Source: Gastrodia elata
Lineage: Eukaryota; Streptophyta; Magnoliopsida; Asparagales; Orchidaceae
Length of the DNA stretch: 64,000 bases
Direction: 5' to 3'
NCBI GenBank assembly: GCA_016760335.1
Contig: CM028673.1
Coordinates: forward strand, 24,006,501 to 24,070,500
Shown: piece after piece, positions 33,601 to 45,606 of the stretch
Numbering within the stretch: position 1 is the first letter of the stretch
Layout: the number at the start of each line of letters is the position of its first letter
The notes under the pieces: model-generated
What the model saw: only the letters and a program-made list of their open reading frames with translations
The model's database searches: none
Told to the model about the DNA's origin: nothing
Program-made: the position numbers and the translations under genes

Positions 33601-35166
33601 CTTGGATCTTTCAGCTTATAGGATACTTTATCCTTAACTTTGGAATAGAGTGTGAACCCTAGATCCTTATTAGGACATCCCCTTGGATTTAGGTTTTGAA
33701 CACCAAAGTGGAGTTCAAATCCAAAATCCTTAAATCTTGATTTACTTGATCAAGATTTAGGTAAGAGAGTAAAATATTAATAAACTAGGTCGTTGATTTA
33801 TTTACTTAAACTATATAGTCGTCACATGATTTCGGATTAGAACTTGTTAAGTTCTAATATTAACTTTAAGGATGTAAATCTGAGATTCTACTCGATAGCT
33901 AGATTTTGGAGATCCCAAACTTGTACCTTCTTAGAGTAGCTAGATTTGGTAATTAGATAACATCAAATATCACATGAGTTTAGATTGAGTTCCTTGCTTA
34001 CTTTGATTTGATTTACTTGGCATACCTTGGTTATTGAGCCTTATTTCTTGAGCATAATAGGAAAACTTAGGATATGGATGATACATCCTAAGTTAGTACT
34101 TGAATTGCATATCCTTCAGTTTTGCCTTGTTTACAGTTGGTAGAATATGTCCTAGCTTAGTCTGCCTCTTCATTAGTAGTATTGTATAAATTGGACTCAA
34201 AACTAGCATATTTGGATGGCTAAACTGGGGATTGATTGATTGATATTGGAGGCCCTGTATGGCCTATTGGCTGGTATGGCAGTACTATATCTTAGGCTTA
34301 TTGCTACTTTATCTGGATTGTTCAGTATTGTTTTCTATTTTGCTTTGCCACATGCTTCGGTGGCCTTATTTTTAGTACTTGCTCAATTTCCCACATGTCT
34401 CAGTGGCTTTACATTTCATAGATTGCTTGCTTTTGCCACATGTCTCGGTGGCCTTTCCTGTTCCTTTTCTTATTTAGCATGTTGTATGTATACTCATATG
34501 GTTTATTTATATATATTGGCATGTTTATGATGCTAGAATTACATGTTTTCAGTACTTGTGTTTCTTTTATATACCTAGGATGTGTTAATATGATCATAAG
34601 CATTTTAGGTTCAGAATTGCATTATAGTTGCTGTTTCTTTTTAGCTTTTAGCCTCACTTTGTTTATTTTGCGTTGTATGTCATTCTTCATACTTGTTGTT
34701 GGCTATAAATGGATAGTTTATAGTTACTGTTTCTCCATAGCTTGTTGCACCTATTACTGCTTGCATGTTTAGCTAATTTAAATGTGATATCTTTAAAATA
34801 TTCAGTTCATTAAAATAGCCTAAAATGTATTTAGACAATTGTTTAACTATAACCTTTTTGTTTTGTTGGTTGGGGCCCTGACATTTGTGATACCGATAAA
34901 TGTCAGATTTAGACATGTTCGTGGGCAGTGTCACAGAAGAGGAGCAGGCTCAGGAGGAGGATCGTGCTGCTGCTGTTTAGTTAGATATTGCATTTTATTT
35001 TAGTGAGATTGAGAGAGATTTTCATTCTCTTTAAAATTTAGTTTGTAATAATTAATTCTGGATGTGTTTCATTACTGCATTTCGATGAGTTACTATATTG
35101 TTTTCCCTCTTTCGACTATGTATGCTTGTGGATGTTACTACTCGCCTATTGCTTCCACCACTTTGA

Positions 35167-35233
<67 letters not shown>

Positions 35234-35363
35234 ATGAATATTATAGCACTTGGTGACAAGTCCTTGGCTTAAGGCAGGTTGGGTTTACCTAACTTTACTT
35301 AAGCTGGGTATTTTCCATAGTTGGAGCACCGTACTTCCTTGTTGTCAATACCCAGGCCCCACA
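30637..35363 (+). repeat. Middle LTR of B-C array
   Basis: 4.7 kb, TGTAACAACC to GGCCCCACA. It acts as 3' LTR of B (polypurine tract 'aagtgggggagtc' before it) and 5' LTR of C (primer site after it). TATA box 31536-31543. It keeps the terminal palindrome (30638-30658). The large inverted repeat is shortened (about 31899-31927). No target duplication at either edge. Confidence 0.9.
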
Positions 35364-35365
35364 CT

Positions 35366-35376
35366 TGGTATCAGAG
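35366..35376 (+). promoter_or_regulatory. Primer-binding site of copy C
   Basis: TGGTATCAGAG, perfect tRNA-Met type, two bases after the LTR end. Confidence 0.85.
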
Positions 35377-35562
35377 AACACCATAAGGTGTCAGAGTGGG
35401 ATCTATGATTCCTTTCTACCTAGTGGACCATTCTTCTAAAATACAAACATCAATATAGGTAACATCCATAACATTGTAGCGTCAGTAACTCTATGCAAAA
35501 TGTAGGAGGAGAATACTGTGGAGTCTAACACAAATGTAATAAAATTCTGTCCTCAAAGTTTA

Positions 35563-35966
35563 ATGAATTCTGGAGAGTCCAATAAAGACTATTATCAGCG
35601 TGCTTTCAAGACAGTTTGAGCTGTAGCTTCAAGTGGAGGCAGGAAAGCAACTGGCAGATTGAAGGAGTTTTAGCAAAAGGGATCTTAGTCCTGGAGAAGC
35701 TCTTACAGTAAGCTGTATAACGAGGGCTCAACTTTCCCATATATGCACAAGAATGGTTGAGCCGAGTGGAGTCCATTCTGATACACATAGAGGGTCCTGA
35801 GTCACTTTATGTAGATATTGTGATAGACCTAATGGCGGATTACGTCGGAGTTTGGTGGTATGAGACCATGGCAAGGATCGAGAAGAAGCGTAACAGGAAG
35901 CGTCGGGAAGTCACTTTTGAGGACTTTTGTGTAGCCTTCAGGGCAGAGTATATTGATAATGTTTGA
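35563..35966 (+). pseudogene. Upstream Gag-like ORF (ORF1) of copy C
   Basis: Same ORF as in copy B with ATG at 35563, but one base is missing in 'cagtttgagctg' (B has 'cagtttggagctg'), plus stops upstream of 35757. From 35757 it is open: 'SRVESILIHIEGPESLYVDIV..GVWWYETMARIEKKRNRKRREVTFEDFCVAFRAEYIDN'. The end overlaps a possible splice donor at 35948. Confidence 0.65.
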
Positions 35967-36124
35967 GTGATAGTTAGGATAAATGTTATTTTCATTATCA
36001 AGCAACCCTATTAGATTTACAGTTTTGGCATTATAATCCCTTATTTCTATAATTAATGAAAGATTTTGATTTCTCTTCCTTAGAGTAAATTCTGAGTTTG
36101 CCTTTTTCTTTAAAATTAAACTAG
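35948..36124 (+). other. Possible intron 1 of copy C (ORF1-gag)
   Basis: 177 bases from GTATAT to AAACTAG. Removing them joins phase 2 of ORF1 (GA) with A and the gag ATG at 36126 in frame. The donor differs from the GTAACT used by A and D, so homology of the splice site is not shown. This is weaker than intron 2. Confidence 0.35.
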
Positions 36125-37350
36125 AATGGATTTTGGATCACCACCTACCATTACTCCTATCAAGAACACTGTTGCCTTTAGTAGTTCTAATGATGTGGTG
36201 GCTCATCTGCGAGCCATGATGGCAACTTTGTTGGAAAATCAAGCTCAACAGGCGCTCGTTATGCAGAAATTACTAAATGATTGTGCAACTCCAGACACTG
36301 TCACTACTCCAACAGTATATGCTACACAAGCTGCTCCTTCACATCATTCGACAGATAATCTCCTTCATAATTTTCTGAGGTTAAGGCCGCCAACCGTTGG
36401 TGGGAACCTGTCACCAATGGATACAGTTGATTGGCTGAAGGCTGAGGGATCTCGTTAGTTTGAAGGTCCCGAACTCGGAAGCTGTCCATCTCGCCACATG
36501 TTTGTTTCATGCAGAAGCAGAATATTGGTGGGAAGAGATCCGAAATACCAAGTTTGCTGACTATGAGTTAGAGGACATCCCCTGAGATGAGTTCATCGAG
36601 GCCTTCAAGACTGAATTCATTCTCCCATCCGCACAAAACATTATTGCAGACACAATCATGAGGTTGACTCAGGGGAGTCATTTAGTAGCTGAATACGAAA
36701 GGGAATTTTATAGATTGATTCGTTTCACGCCAGAAGTTACTCATTTAGAGTCAACTAAGTGCCACCGCTTTCTTTGTGGATCCGAGGTTCACTGAAGAAC
36801 CAGATCGTGCCGCTCTATCTGACTAGCTTCTTCAAACTGGTGGAAATGGCTAAGGCGATTGAGCATCACCTATCTGAAGAGGATCTTAAGTGAAAAGCAC
36901 AAACAACTCTAAACCTGCGGGGAAACTTCAAGAGACACTGATCTAACCCTACAAAAGTATATCAGTTAGAAGTTGCACCTACCGCCGAACAAACTCAAAA
37001 CTATACTAAGCCACATCCGTATGGCAAGTGTTACCATTTTGGCCAGAGGTGTTTCAATTATGGGCGTACAGGCCACCGGTTCTATCAATACGACCACACG
37101 GAAATGGTAGACAGAGTTCCAATGAAGCCTTATCAGAAGAATCAAGTGTTCCGAGCAACTCCATGAAACCGGAGAGAACAAAATATGGCTATAATGCCAG
37201 CCCCTGCTTCTGAAGTTGCTCACACGGAGCCACCAGCTCCCAATTCTTAGAACTACCAGCAATGGCAGCCTAATAATCATCCTGCTGGTCCTGCACGAGT
37301 ATATGCCTTAACTCCTATTGAAGCCACAAAAAATAACAATATAGTTTCAA
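36125..37350 (+). pseudogene. gag: gag of copy C
   Basis: ATG at 36126 (MDFGSPPTITPIKNTVAF). Capsid block 'LLHNFLRLRPPTVGGNLSPMDTVDWLK', then the same +1 break as B (stop 36456). 'HAEAEYWWEEIRNTKFADYELEDIP' follows with TGA in place of the next Trp. The zinc knuckle is damaged: CFNYGRTGHRFYQY, two Cys changed to Tyr. Further stops are scattered before the intron donor at 37351. Confidence 0.85.
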
Positions 37351-37439
37351 GTACACACTCCTAAATCTCTCTCCTGCTAAATTGCATTTCTGTATTTTAA
37401 ATCTTTTCAAGTTGTTGATGCGAAACTGTGTAAAATTAG
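37351..37439 (+). other. Putative intron 2 of copy C (gag-protease)
   Basis: 89 bases, GTACAC..AATTAG, same place, phase and length as in copy B. Removing it continues from 'V-S' to 'S-T-H-Y-F-N-N-Q-P' of the protease. Confidence 0.65.
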
Positions 37440-39270
37440 GCACACATTATTTCAACAACCAACCTTGTAATGTATTGTTTGATATTAGTGCCAGTCACTC
37501 GTTTATCTCTGGACGATTTGCCAAAAGCATTAAACTTCACGCATGCAACCTAGCACAAACGTTGAGTGTTGGGCTCCCATCTGGAACCCAACTAAGTGCC
37601 CATAAATTTTGCAATATTAAAGTCCCGATAAATGATCAGGAATTTCAGGACAAACTAATCATCCTGCCAATAGATAACTTTGATATCATCCTTGGGATGA
37701 ATTGACTCAGTGACAATGATGCTGTGATAAACTATCATAAAAAGAGAGTCACTCTCCATTCTCAGGGCAAGCCTGAAATGTTTGTTGGAAAAACCAGCAT
37801 GCAACTAACCTTAATAAATGCAATTAAAGCAGAACAGTTAATTATTAAGGGTTGTAATGCTTACTTAGTAACCATGATTGGCGAATCAAAAGAGAGTATC
37901 TCTCTTTCTAATTGTAAGGTAGTTAGGGAATTTGCAGATGTATTTCCAGAAGAATTGCCTGGTGTACCTCCTTTCAGAGAAGTAGAATTCTCTATTGAAT
38001 TAATCCTTAGTACTCAACCAATATCCAAAGCAACTTATAGAATGGCACCTAAGGAGCTTCAAGAGCTCAACGAGCAATTGCAAGAGCTCTTGAATAAAGG
38101 CTTCATCAGGCCAAGTATGTCTCCTTGGGGAGCGTCAGTGTTATTTGTGAAAAAGAAGGATGGATCTATGCATATGTGAATAGATTATCGTGAATTGAAT
38201 AAGGTCACTATAAAGAACAAACACCCACTGCATAGAATTGATGACTTGTTCGACCAGTTATCCGAAGCCGTTATATTTTTCAAGATCGATTTGAGGTCTG
38301 GATACCATCAACTGCGAGTAAAAAAAGAAGATGTAGGGAAGACTGCTTTTCATACTCGTTATAGCCACTTCGAGTTTTTGGTGATATCATTTGGACTCAC
38401 CAATGCGCCATCAATCTTTATGGATTTAATACAACGAGTGTTAAAACTGTATTTGGACAAGTTTTGGATCGTCTTCATTGACGATATCCTCATTTATTCC
38501 AAAACTTTGAGAGATCATGAAGAACATCTGAGGTTAGTATTAGAAACTCTGCGCGAGCATCAACTGTATGCCAAGTTCTCCAAGTGCGAGTTCTGGCTCA
38601 ATTCCATTGCATTCTTGGGGCACGTAGTCTATACTCAGGGTATTCTGGTAGATCAGAGTAAAGTGCGTGCTATTCAGGACTGGGCTTAACCTAAGTCTGT
38701 CACCGACATTAGAAGTTTCCTGGGATTAGCGGGATACTACAGAAAGTTTGTTAAAGGCTTTTCCCATATTGCTTCGCCCTTGACTAAATTGACTCAAAAA
38801 GCCATTCCGTTCATTTGGAGTCCTGAATGCGAGGAAGCATTTCAAACTCTAAGAGATGCACTTTCTACCACTCCAGTTCTTGTTTTACCTAAAGAAGGTT
38901 TGAACTATCAAGTATATACCGATGCCTCTGGAATCGGTCTAGGTTGTGTTTTAATGCAAGAGGGTAAGGTAATTGCCTACCCCTCTCATCAGTTAAAACC
39001 CCACGAGCGAAATTATCCAGTTCATGATCTTGAACTTGCACTCGTAATATTTGCCTTGAAAATATGGCGTCACTATCTGTACGGAGTGCAATGTTCAAGT
39101 TTCACTGATCATCAAAGTTTGAAGTATATCTTCACCTAGAGAGAGTTGAATTGCCGCCAGAGAAGATGGTTGGAGCTCATCAGCGATTATGACCTCAGTA
39201 TCTATTATCATCCAGGAAAAGCGAATGGAGTGGCCGATGCTCTTAGTCATCATGCTACTTTAACCTCTAT
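37440..39270 (+). pseudogene. pol: Protease, RT and RNase H of copy C
   Basis: Protease is readable from 37440 to 37705: LFDISASHSFIS (Thr and Gly of the active site changed to Ile and Ser), 'LPIDNFDIILGMN' then TGA for Trp. RT: 37724-38179 open, TGA at 38177 for Cys in 'MHM-IDYRELN', then 38195-38689 open with 'KIDLRSGYHQL', 'FGLTNAPSIF', 'FIDDILIYSK' and 'ECEFWLNSIAFLGHV' type blocks, ending at the shared TAA 38687. RNase H 38780-39139 ('YTDASGIGLGCVLMQ', 'FTDHQSLKYIFT') ends at the shared TAG 39137. Better preserved RT than copy B. Confidence 0.92.
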
Positions 39271-40830
39271 GATTGTATCCAGTTCTTTAGAACCTGAATT
39301 TTGTAAGCTCGAGATTTCTCCACTCAGTGGTGATATGCTGAGTTCGCTATTAGCAAATATTAATGTGGAACCCACTTTCCACCGAGATGTCTCTATCTCG
39401 CAAACAAAGATGATGAGTAGTTGAAACTTAAAGCAGATATTGAAGGTGGTCTTCATCATGAATTGTAGTTGCGAAATGGTGTAATTTATCAAGGTAATCG
39501 ATTGTGGATTCCTAAGTCCATGCATCAAGAAGTTTTAGTCAAAGGCATAATTTTGGATATCATATTCATCTAGGCAGTACAAAGATGTATCAGGATTTAA
39601 AACAATCATTTTGGTGGCCAGGTATGAAGAAATATATAGCTGCCTTTGTGGCCAAATGTCATGCATATAATTTAGTAAAGGCCGAACACAAAGACCTGGT
39701 GGTCTTCTGCATCCATTATATATTCCTGAATGGAAATGGTTCGATATATCTATGGACTTTGTCATGGGATTGGCTCGTGTAAATTCTGGTGCCGATGCAA
39801 TTTGGGTGATAGTAGACCGCTTAACTAAATCAGCGCATTTTCTTCCCATCCATCAAACTGATTCTGTAGAGAAGTTAGTAAAACTCTACATCAAAGAAAT
39901 TGTCAGATTACATGGGATTCCGAAGTCAATTGTATCTGATAGAGATAGCAGATTTACTTCCAAGTTTTGGCAAGCTGTGCATCAAGATCTGGGTATGACT
40001 CTAGCCATGAGTACAACTTTTTATGCTCAAACAGATGGTCAAACTGAAAGAGTGAACTAAGTTTTGGAAGATTTGCTTAGGCTATACATTCTTAATTCTA
40101 CTGGTTCCTGGGAATATCACATCCCGTTAGTGGAGGTTGCCTACAATAACAGCTTTCAAGCCAGCATTAAGATGGCCCCTTATGAAGTGCTGTATGGTAG
40201 AAAGTGCAGTACTTCGCTAGCTTGGCCAGAAATGGGAAGCGTTCAGCTTTTGTTTAGAATTAGTTGAAGAAACTAATAATAAGATCAAATTAATTCAGCA
40301 GAGAATTCGTTTAGCTCAAGATCGTCAAAGTAAGTCTCATGATTCTCACCACCATCTACTAGAATTCAATGTGGGAGATTCTGCCTATCTAAAAGTCAGT
40401 CCAATGAAAGGTGTCTTCAGATTTGGCGTAGCTGGGAAACTTAGTCCCCGTTATGTTGGACCTTTCAAAGTATTGACCAAAGTAGGATCATCTGCCTACC
40501 AGTTAAGCCTTCCTGACGACTTTGCAGCTATTCACAGCGTATTTCATGTGTCATCATTGAGAAGATGTCTTCGAGACCCTTCTCATCTCGTTCAACTTCC
40601 GGCAGTAGCGATTCAACCCGATCTTTCGTATGCCGAAGAACCTATCCGAATCTTAGCTTATGATCAGAAGTAGCTAAGAAATAGATCAATTCCTATGGTC
40701 GAGATCTAGTGGAAGAATCGATCCTTGGAGGAATCTACTTGGGAGAAAGAGGCAGATATGCGCAATAAATATCCACAGCTCTTTGTGAACCCAAGTATTG
40801 TTCCTCTCTCATTTTTCCACTTCCTGTATT
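39271..40830 (+). pseudogene. pol: Integrase and C-terminal tail of copy C
   Basis: Zinc region 'SFWWPGMKKYIAAFVAKCHAYNLVKAEH' has CHAY for CHTC, a loss shared with B. The core (39752-40060) has 'MDFVMGLARV', 'SIVSDRDSRF' and 'QTDGQTERVN' with the catalytic Glu kept, then the shared TAA 40058. 'MAPYEVLYGRKCSTSLAW' (40064-40267) and the GPF/Y part 'LSPRYVGPFKVLTKVGSSAYQLSLPDDF' (40371-40673) follow, then 'YAEEPIRILAYDQK' to the shared TAG 40671. The chromodomain-like 'EESTWEKEADMR' is near 40730-40765. Confidence 0.9.
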
Positions 40831-40911
40831 TTCCTTGATCTGTTGAATCCCAGAATGCTTTTCTTCATTTAGGTGATGTCGGGGACGACATCATTCTTAA
40901 GTGGGGGAGTT

Positions 40912-43900
40912 TGTAATAACCCTAGGTTGTTACTCTAGATAAACCTAGTTGAATTAAGCTAATCCAAGCCTTAATTTTGATTCCATTAGACTCAATGGGT
41001 CATTTAAACCTAACCCTATAAGTTTGGAATCAATCGGAGCTAAATTAGAAATTTTGATATTTTTGGCTATTTGTGAGCCATAGAAAATACCTAAGATAAT
41101 TTGATCTCCAAATCAAAGTCTGAGTTCATGTTTGAATTTCTCACTCCCAAATTAGCTAAGGGTAAAATTTTGGGAATATTTGGAGGTCATTTAGTCACAT
41201 TTTGGATTTAATTTAAATTGGTTTAATTATAAATTAAGGTTTTAAAGAATTTATAATTGCAAATCTATCCTTTCCAACGGTCGGCTGGTTTCCAAATCGC
41301 GGGCGCCATCTGGGCCGTGCGTTCCGCGGATTTAATCCAATGGCCCGCGCCTTAGATCGGATCCGTCTAATCTCGACCGTTCTGCGGTTCTGAGAATTAA
41401 TCCGACGGCATCTAATCCACCCGCCGTAAGTATCCCCGATCCGCCGTTAGATCTCCCAATCTAATCCAATGGTGGACATTCTATCCGTGCTGTTCGTTAA
41501 GTGTCGGGAGATTAGGGTCATCCCACTTCGATGGATGATCAATCAGACGGCCCCGAGCACCCCGAGCACTGAGGATCGTCTCCTTCACCTCTCCCGTCTG
41601 CGTCTAGTCCCCCTCGAAAGCCATAACTCCTCCAGCCCCCGTGGCAGTACGGGAAAAAGACTGAAATTCCTCTCCTGCCCTTGGCGCATTCGTCTGGCCG
41701 GCTGTCTTCTCCCCAAATTTCCCATAGCCGTTGGCCCGAGCCATTTCCTTTGGGCCGAGCCTCTTGCCATTGCCAAGCTCTGGAAACCACCCCCGGAGCT
41801 CCCAGCTACCTATAAGTACCCCTAGCACCTCTTAGTGAGTCCCGTTGCTCACTGAGACTCCTCAATTTTCCCAGCTGAAGCCTCTGGAGCTCTCGTCTCT
41901 ATCGACATTTCCCGTTGACACGAATGCTTGAACCACTGATAATGGCCTCTGTGAGGAGAATGTTTTCCTCACAATACGCCTGAAATGCCCGTATCGAAGG
42001 TGTCTCGGGTGAGTAGCACCCTGTTGACCCAGAGGGATCCAAATGGGGGTTCTTAGTCCAATCGATGCGTCTAGACCTCAGGAACGGGTAGGGATCAAGC
42101 TGAGTCGCCGCCGTCATCTGAGCGCTGAGAATTTCAGCGCGGAAGTTCGCCTAGGATGGACCCGTCGAGAGGTGGAAGATGAAGTCCGGGACGGGCCGTC
42201 CCCGGCCGGCGCGGTTTGATTTCGGGCCGCGTCTAATTAATTAATTATAGGATTGTATTTTTAAAGGTTATGCGATTAATTAATTAAATCCTATAGTTTT
42301 AATTTAAATAAACATTCAGAATAAATTGTTTAAATAATTTTGGCTATACTGATCCAAATGGTATGATCCAATATACCAGTTGAATTAAAAAAATACAAAG
42401 AATCTAAATATAAAATAAATTCACAGATCTAATGGTTGGATTTAAAAATATTTGCCCAACTCTTTGCTATCCTTATTTAAATCATATTAAATTAAATAAA
42501 TATCCAAATGAGGAGATTAATGGCTCTGATTGCTCTCTGAACCCTAGAGAACAAATTCAGACCCTTAAAACCAATTTTGGATATTAATCTCTCTTAATCA
42601 CTCCTTAATCACCCTAATTAGGGATTAGTAAAATTAAACTTAATTAAGCCTCTGATCTTGATAGAGATTGTTCAGAATACTATCCTAAATATTCTAGAAC
42701 CATTTGGAAAGGTTGGATTGCCCTAAGATGCCCTAAATTTACTAATCCCCAAAAATTGGCTTAAATAAGTGATTAGTGCTAATTAGCTTAATTAAGTGGT
42801 CAAAATCTAAGATAAGTATATTTCCCACCTTATTTATCAGTACAGGTCACAGTAAAACTGATTACGAGTAATTTGGACAACTAAATCCTAAAATTCCAAT
42901 TTTTGGCCTTAAGAGGGCATTTTGGTCATGTTGATCAAATATGCTTAAATGCCCTATAAACCTTAAAATTTTCAATAATCTACCCTAAAATAAATTAGAA
43001 ATGTTCTATGAATTCTCATACCAATATTAATGCTAATGTACATCAGATCCTTAGATCTTAGATCGACTTAGATCTTCAATTTGAACTGAACCATCTCCAA
43101 TCGAAGTTCTTCAAATGATTGATTGCTTAACCCTTTGAAACCTTCCATGTGGGTATAGGATGATTCAATCTCTAAAGATAATGAGATTATCTTAAAGATT
43201 GAATATAGGTCTTAGATTCTCAAATTCTTAATTGATTATTTTATCTTATAATAAGTAGAATAACCCTTCACTAAGTTCGTAGTTCTTGGATCTTCCAGCT
43301 TATAGGATCCTTTATCCTTAACTTTGGAATAGAGTGTGAACCCTAGATCCTTATTAGGACATCCCCTTGGATTTAGGTTTCGAACACCAAAGTGGAGTTC
43401 AAATCCAAGATACTTAATCTTGATTTACTTGATCAAGATTTAGGTAAGAGAGTAAAATATTAATAAACTAGGTCGTTGATTTATTTACTTAAACTATATA
43501 GTCATCACATGATTTTGGATTAGAACTTGTTAAGTTCTAATAATAACTTTAAGGATGTAAATCTGAGATTCTACTCGATAGCTGGATATTGGAGATCCCA
43601 AACTTGTACCTTCTCAGAGTAGCTAGATTTGGAAATTATATAACATCAAATATCACATGAGTTTAGATTGAGTCCCTTGCTTACTTTGATTTGATTTACT
43701 TGGCATACCTTGGTTATTGAGCCTTATTTCTTGAGCATTATAGGAAAACTTAGGATATATATGATACATCCTAAGTTAGCACTTGAATTGCATATCATTC
43801 AGTTTTACCTTGTTTGCAGTTGGTAGAATATGTCCTAGCTTAGTTTGCCTCTTCAGTAGTAGTATTGTATAGACTAGACTCAGAACTAGCAAATTTGGAT

Positions 43901-44846
43901 GGCTAGACTGGGGATTGATTGATTAATATTGGAGGCCCTGTATGGCCTATTTACTGGTATGGCAGTACTATGTCGTAGGCTTATTGCTACTTTATCTGGA
44001 TTGTTCAGTATAGTTTTCTATTTTGCTTTGCCACATGCTTCAGTGGCCTTATTTTCAGTAGTTGCTCACTTTGCCACATGTCTCAGTGGCTTTACATTTC
44101 ATAGATTGCTTGCTTTTGCCACATGTCTCGGTGGCCTTTCCTGTACCTTTTCTTAATTAGCATGTTGTATGTATACTCATATGGTTTACTTATATATATT
44201 GGTATATTTAGGATGCTATAATTATATGTTTTCAGTACTTGTGTTTCTTTTATATACCCAGCATATGTTAATATGATCATAAGTATGTTAGGTTCAGAAT
44301 TGTATTGTAGTTGTTGTTTCTTTTTAGCTTTTAGCCTCACCTTGTTTATTTTGCGTTGTATGTCATTCTTCATACTTGTTGCTGGCTATAAATGGATAGT
44401 TTATAGTTACTTTTTCTCCATAGCTTGTTGCACCTATTACTGCTTGCATGTTTAGCTAATTTAAATGTGATATCTTTAAAATATTCAGTTCATTAAAATA
44501 GCCTAAAATGTATTTAGACAATTGTCTAACTATAACCTTTTTGTTTTGTTGGCTGGGGCCCTGACATTTGTGATACCGATAAATGTCAGATTCAGACGTG
44601 TTCGTGGGCAGTGTCGCAGAAGAGGAGCAGGTTCAGGAGGAGGATCATGCTGCTGCTGTTTAGTTAGATATTGCATTTTATTTCAGTGAGATTGAGAGAC
44701 ATTTTCTTTCTCTTTAAAATTCAATTTGTAATAATTAATTCTGGATGTGTTTCATTGCTGCATTTCGATGAGTTACTATATTGTTTTCCCTCTTTCTACT
44801 ATGTATGCTTGTGGATTTTACTACTCGCCTATTGCTTCCGCCACTT

Positions 44847-44884
<38 letters not shown>

Positions 44885-45014
44885 ATGAATGTTATAGCAC
44901 TTGGTGACATGTGCTTGGCTTAAGGCAGGTTGGGTTTACCTAACTTTACTTAAGTTGGGGATTTGCCATAGTTAGAGCACTGTACTTCCTTATTGTCAGT
45001 ACGGGGGCCCCACA
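40912..45014 (+). repeat. Third LTR of B-C array (two deletions)
   Basis: 4.1 kb, TGTAATAACC to GGCCCCACA. Compared with the first LTR it lacks about 400 bases at 41939-41942 (join in a shared GATA), removing the inverted repeat and part of the leader, and about 220 bases near 43038. TATA is changed to TATAAGTA (41811). TA microsatellite at 44849-44881. Followed by the ATAGT duplicate. Confidence 0.88.
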
Positions 45015-45493
45015 ATAGTTCTCAGAAATAGGCACGACTTCTTTCTTCTCTCCCAACATTGTTACGAGATACACATCGCATCCCTTCCTAACTAGCCTTT
45101 CCATTATCATTGCATTGATCAACGATGCTTGGGTGCTAAATCTTCCAATGAACGATTTTGAATTACTTCCACTGCCAAAAGTTATTTTCTTCTTTTGGCA
45201 ATTTATGGAAGCACCATATTCACTTAGCCAGTTCATGCATAGAATTATATCAAAGTTTGTGATTGGCAATAATATTAATTTAGCCCCATAATTTTGTTCA
45301 CCAATAGGAATATCTATCTTACAGAATTGTTGGGACTGCATACGGGCTCCGGAAGGTAACTTGATACTCAATGAATTAGCGAGTCGATAGGTTGGTAGAT
45401 TAAGAGTTTTAGCCCAATTTTTTGATACGAAGGAATTACTAGCTCACGTATCGAAAAGGATGTTACAAGATTTATCATTTATTGATAAGGTGC
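45015..45493 (-). pseudogene. pol: Protease region of element D
   Basis: Minus strand: starts after intron 2 with 'TLSINDKSCNILFDT', then TGA (45446-45444) in place of the active-site Gly. It continues 'LSIKLPSGARMQSQQFCKIDIPIGEQNYGAKLILLPITNFDIILCMNWLSEYGASINCQKKKITFG' and ends 'VTMLGEKKEVVPISENY' at the B-C insertion point. This copy preserves the protease C-terminal half that A has lost. The RT continues at 20353 on the far side of the array. Confidence 0.9.
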
Positions 45494-45606
45494 CTATGAT
45501 TAAGATGACTTAATTAGAATGACTATTCAAATATTTGAAAGTATTGAAACGGTAAAGACTGATTACTGAAAAAGTAAGAACTGAATAAAATTAGTTTAGG
45601 GTGTAC
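45494..45606 (-). other. Putative intron 2 of element D (gag-protease)
   Basis: 113 bases reading GTACACCC to AATCATAG on the minus strand. Removing it links 'V-V-S' and 'G-T-L-S-I-N-D' in frame, one base plus GC, exactly as in A, B and C. Confidence 0.7.

Larger units (their letters stand above)
20354..45014 (+). mobile_element. Tandem gypsy array B-C: LTR-internal-LTR-internal-LTR
   Basis: Three related LTRs (20354-25063, 30637-35363, 40912-45014) alternate with two internal regions (B 25064-30636, C 35364-40911), each with primer site, ORF1, gag, pol and polypurine tract. Only the outer edges show a target duplication, so the middle LTR is shared. Both internal regions carry the same inactivating changes: a gag frameshift at 'gctgagggatctcg', and stops at 28408/38687, 28858/39137, 29781/40058 and 30396/40671. 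The array most likely arose by unequal exchange between LTRs of one defective element. The family is related to A but has distinct LTRs ending CCCCACA. Confidence 0.9.
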
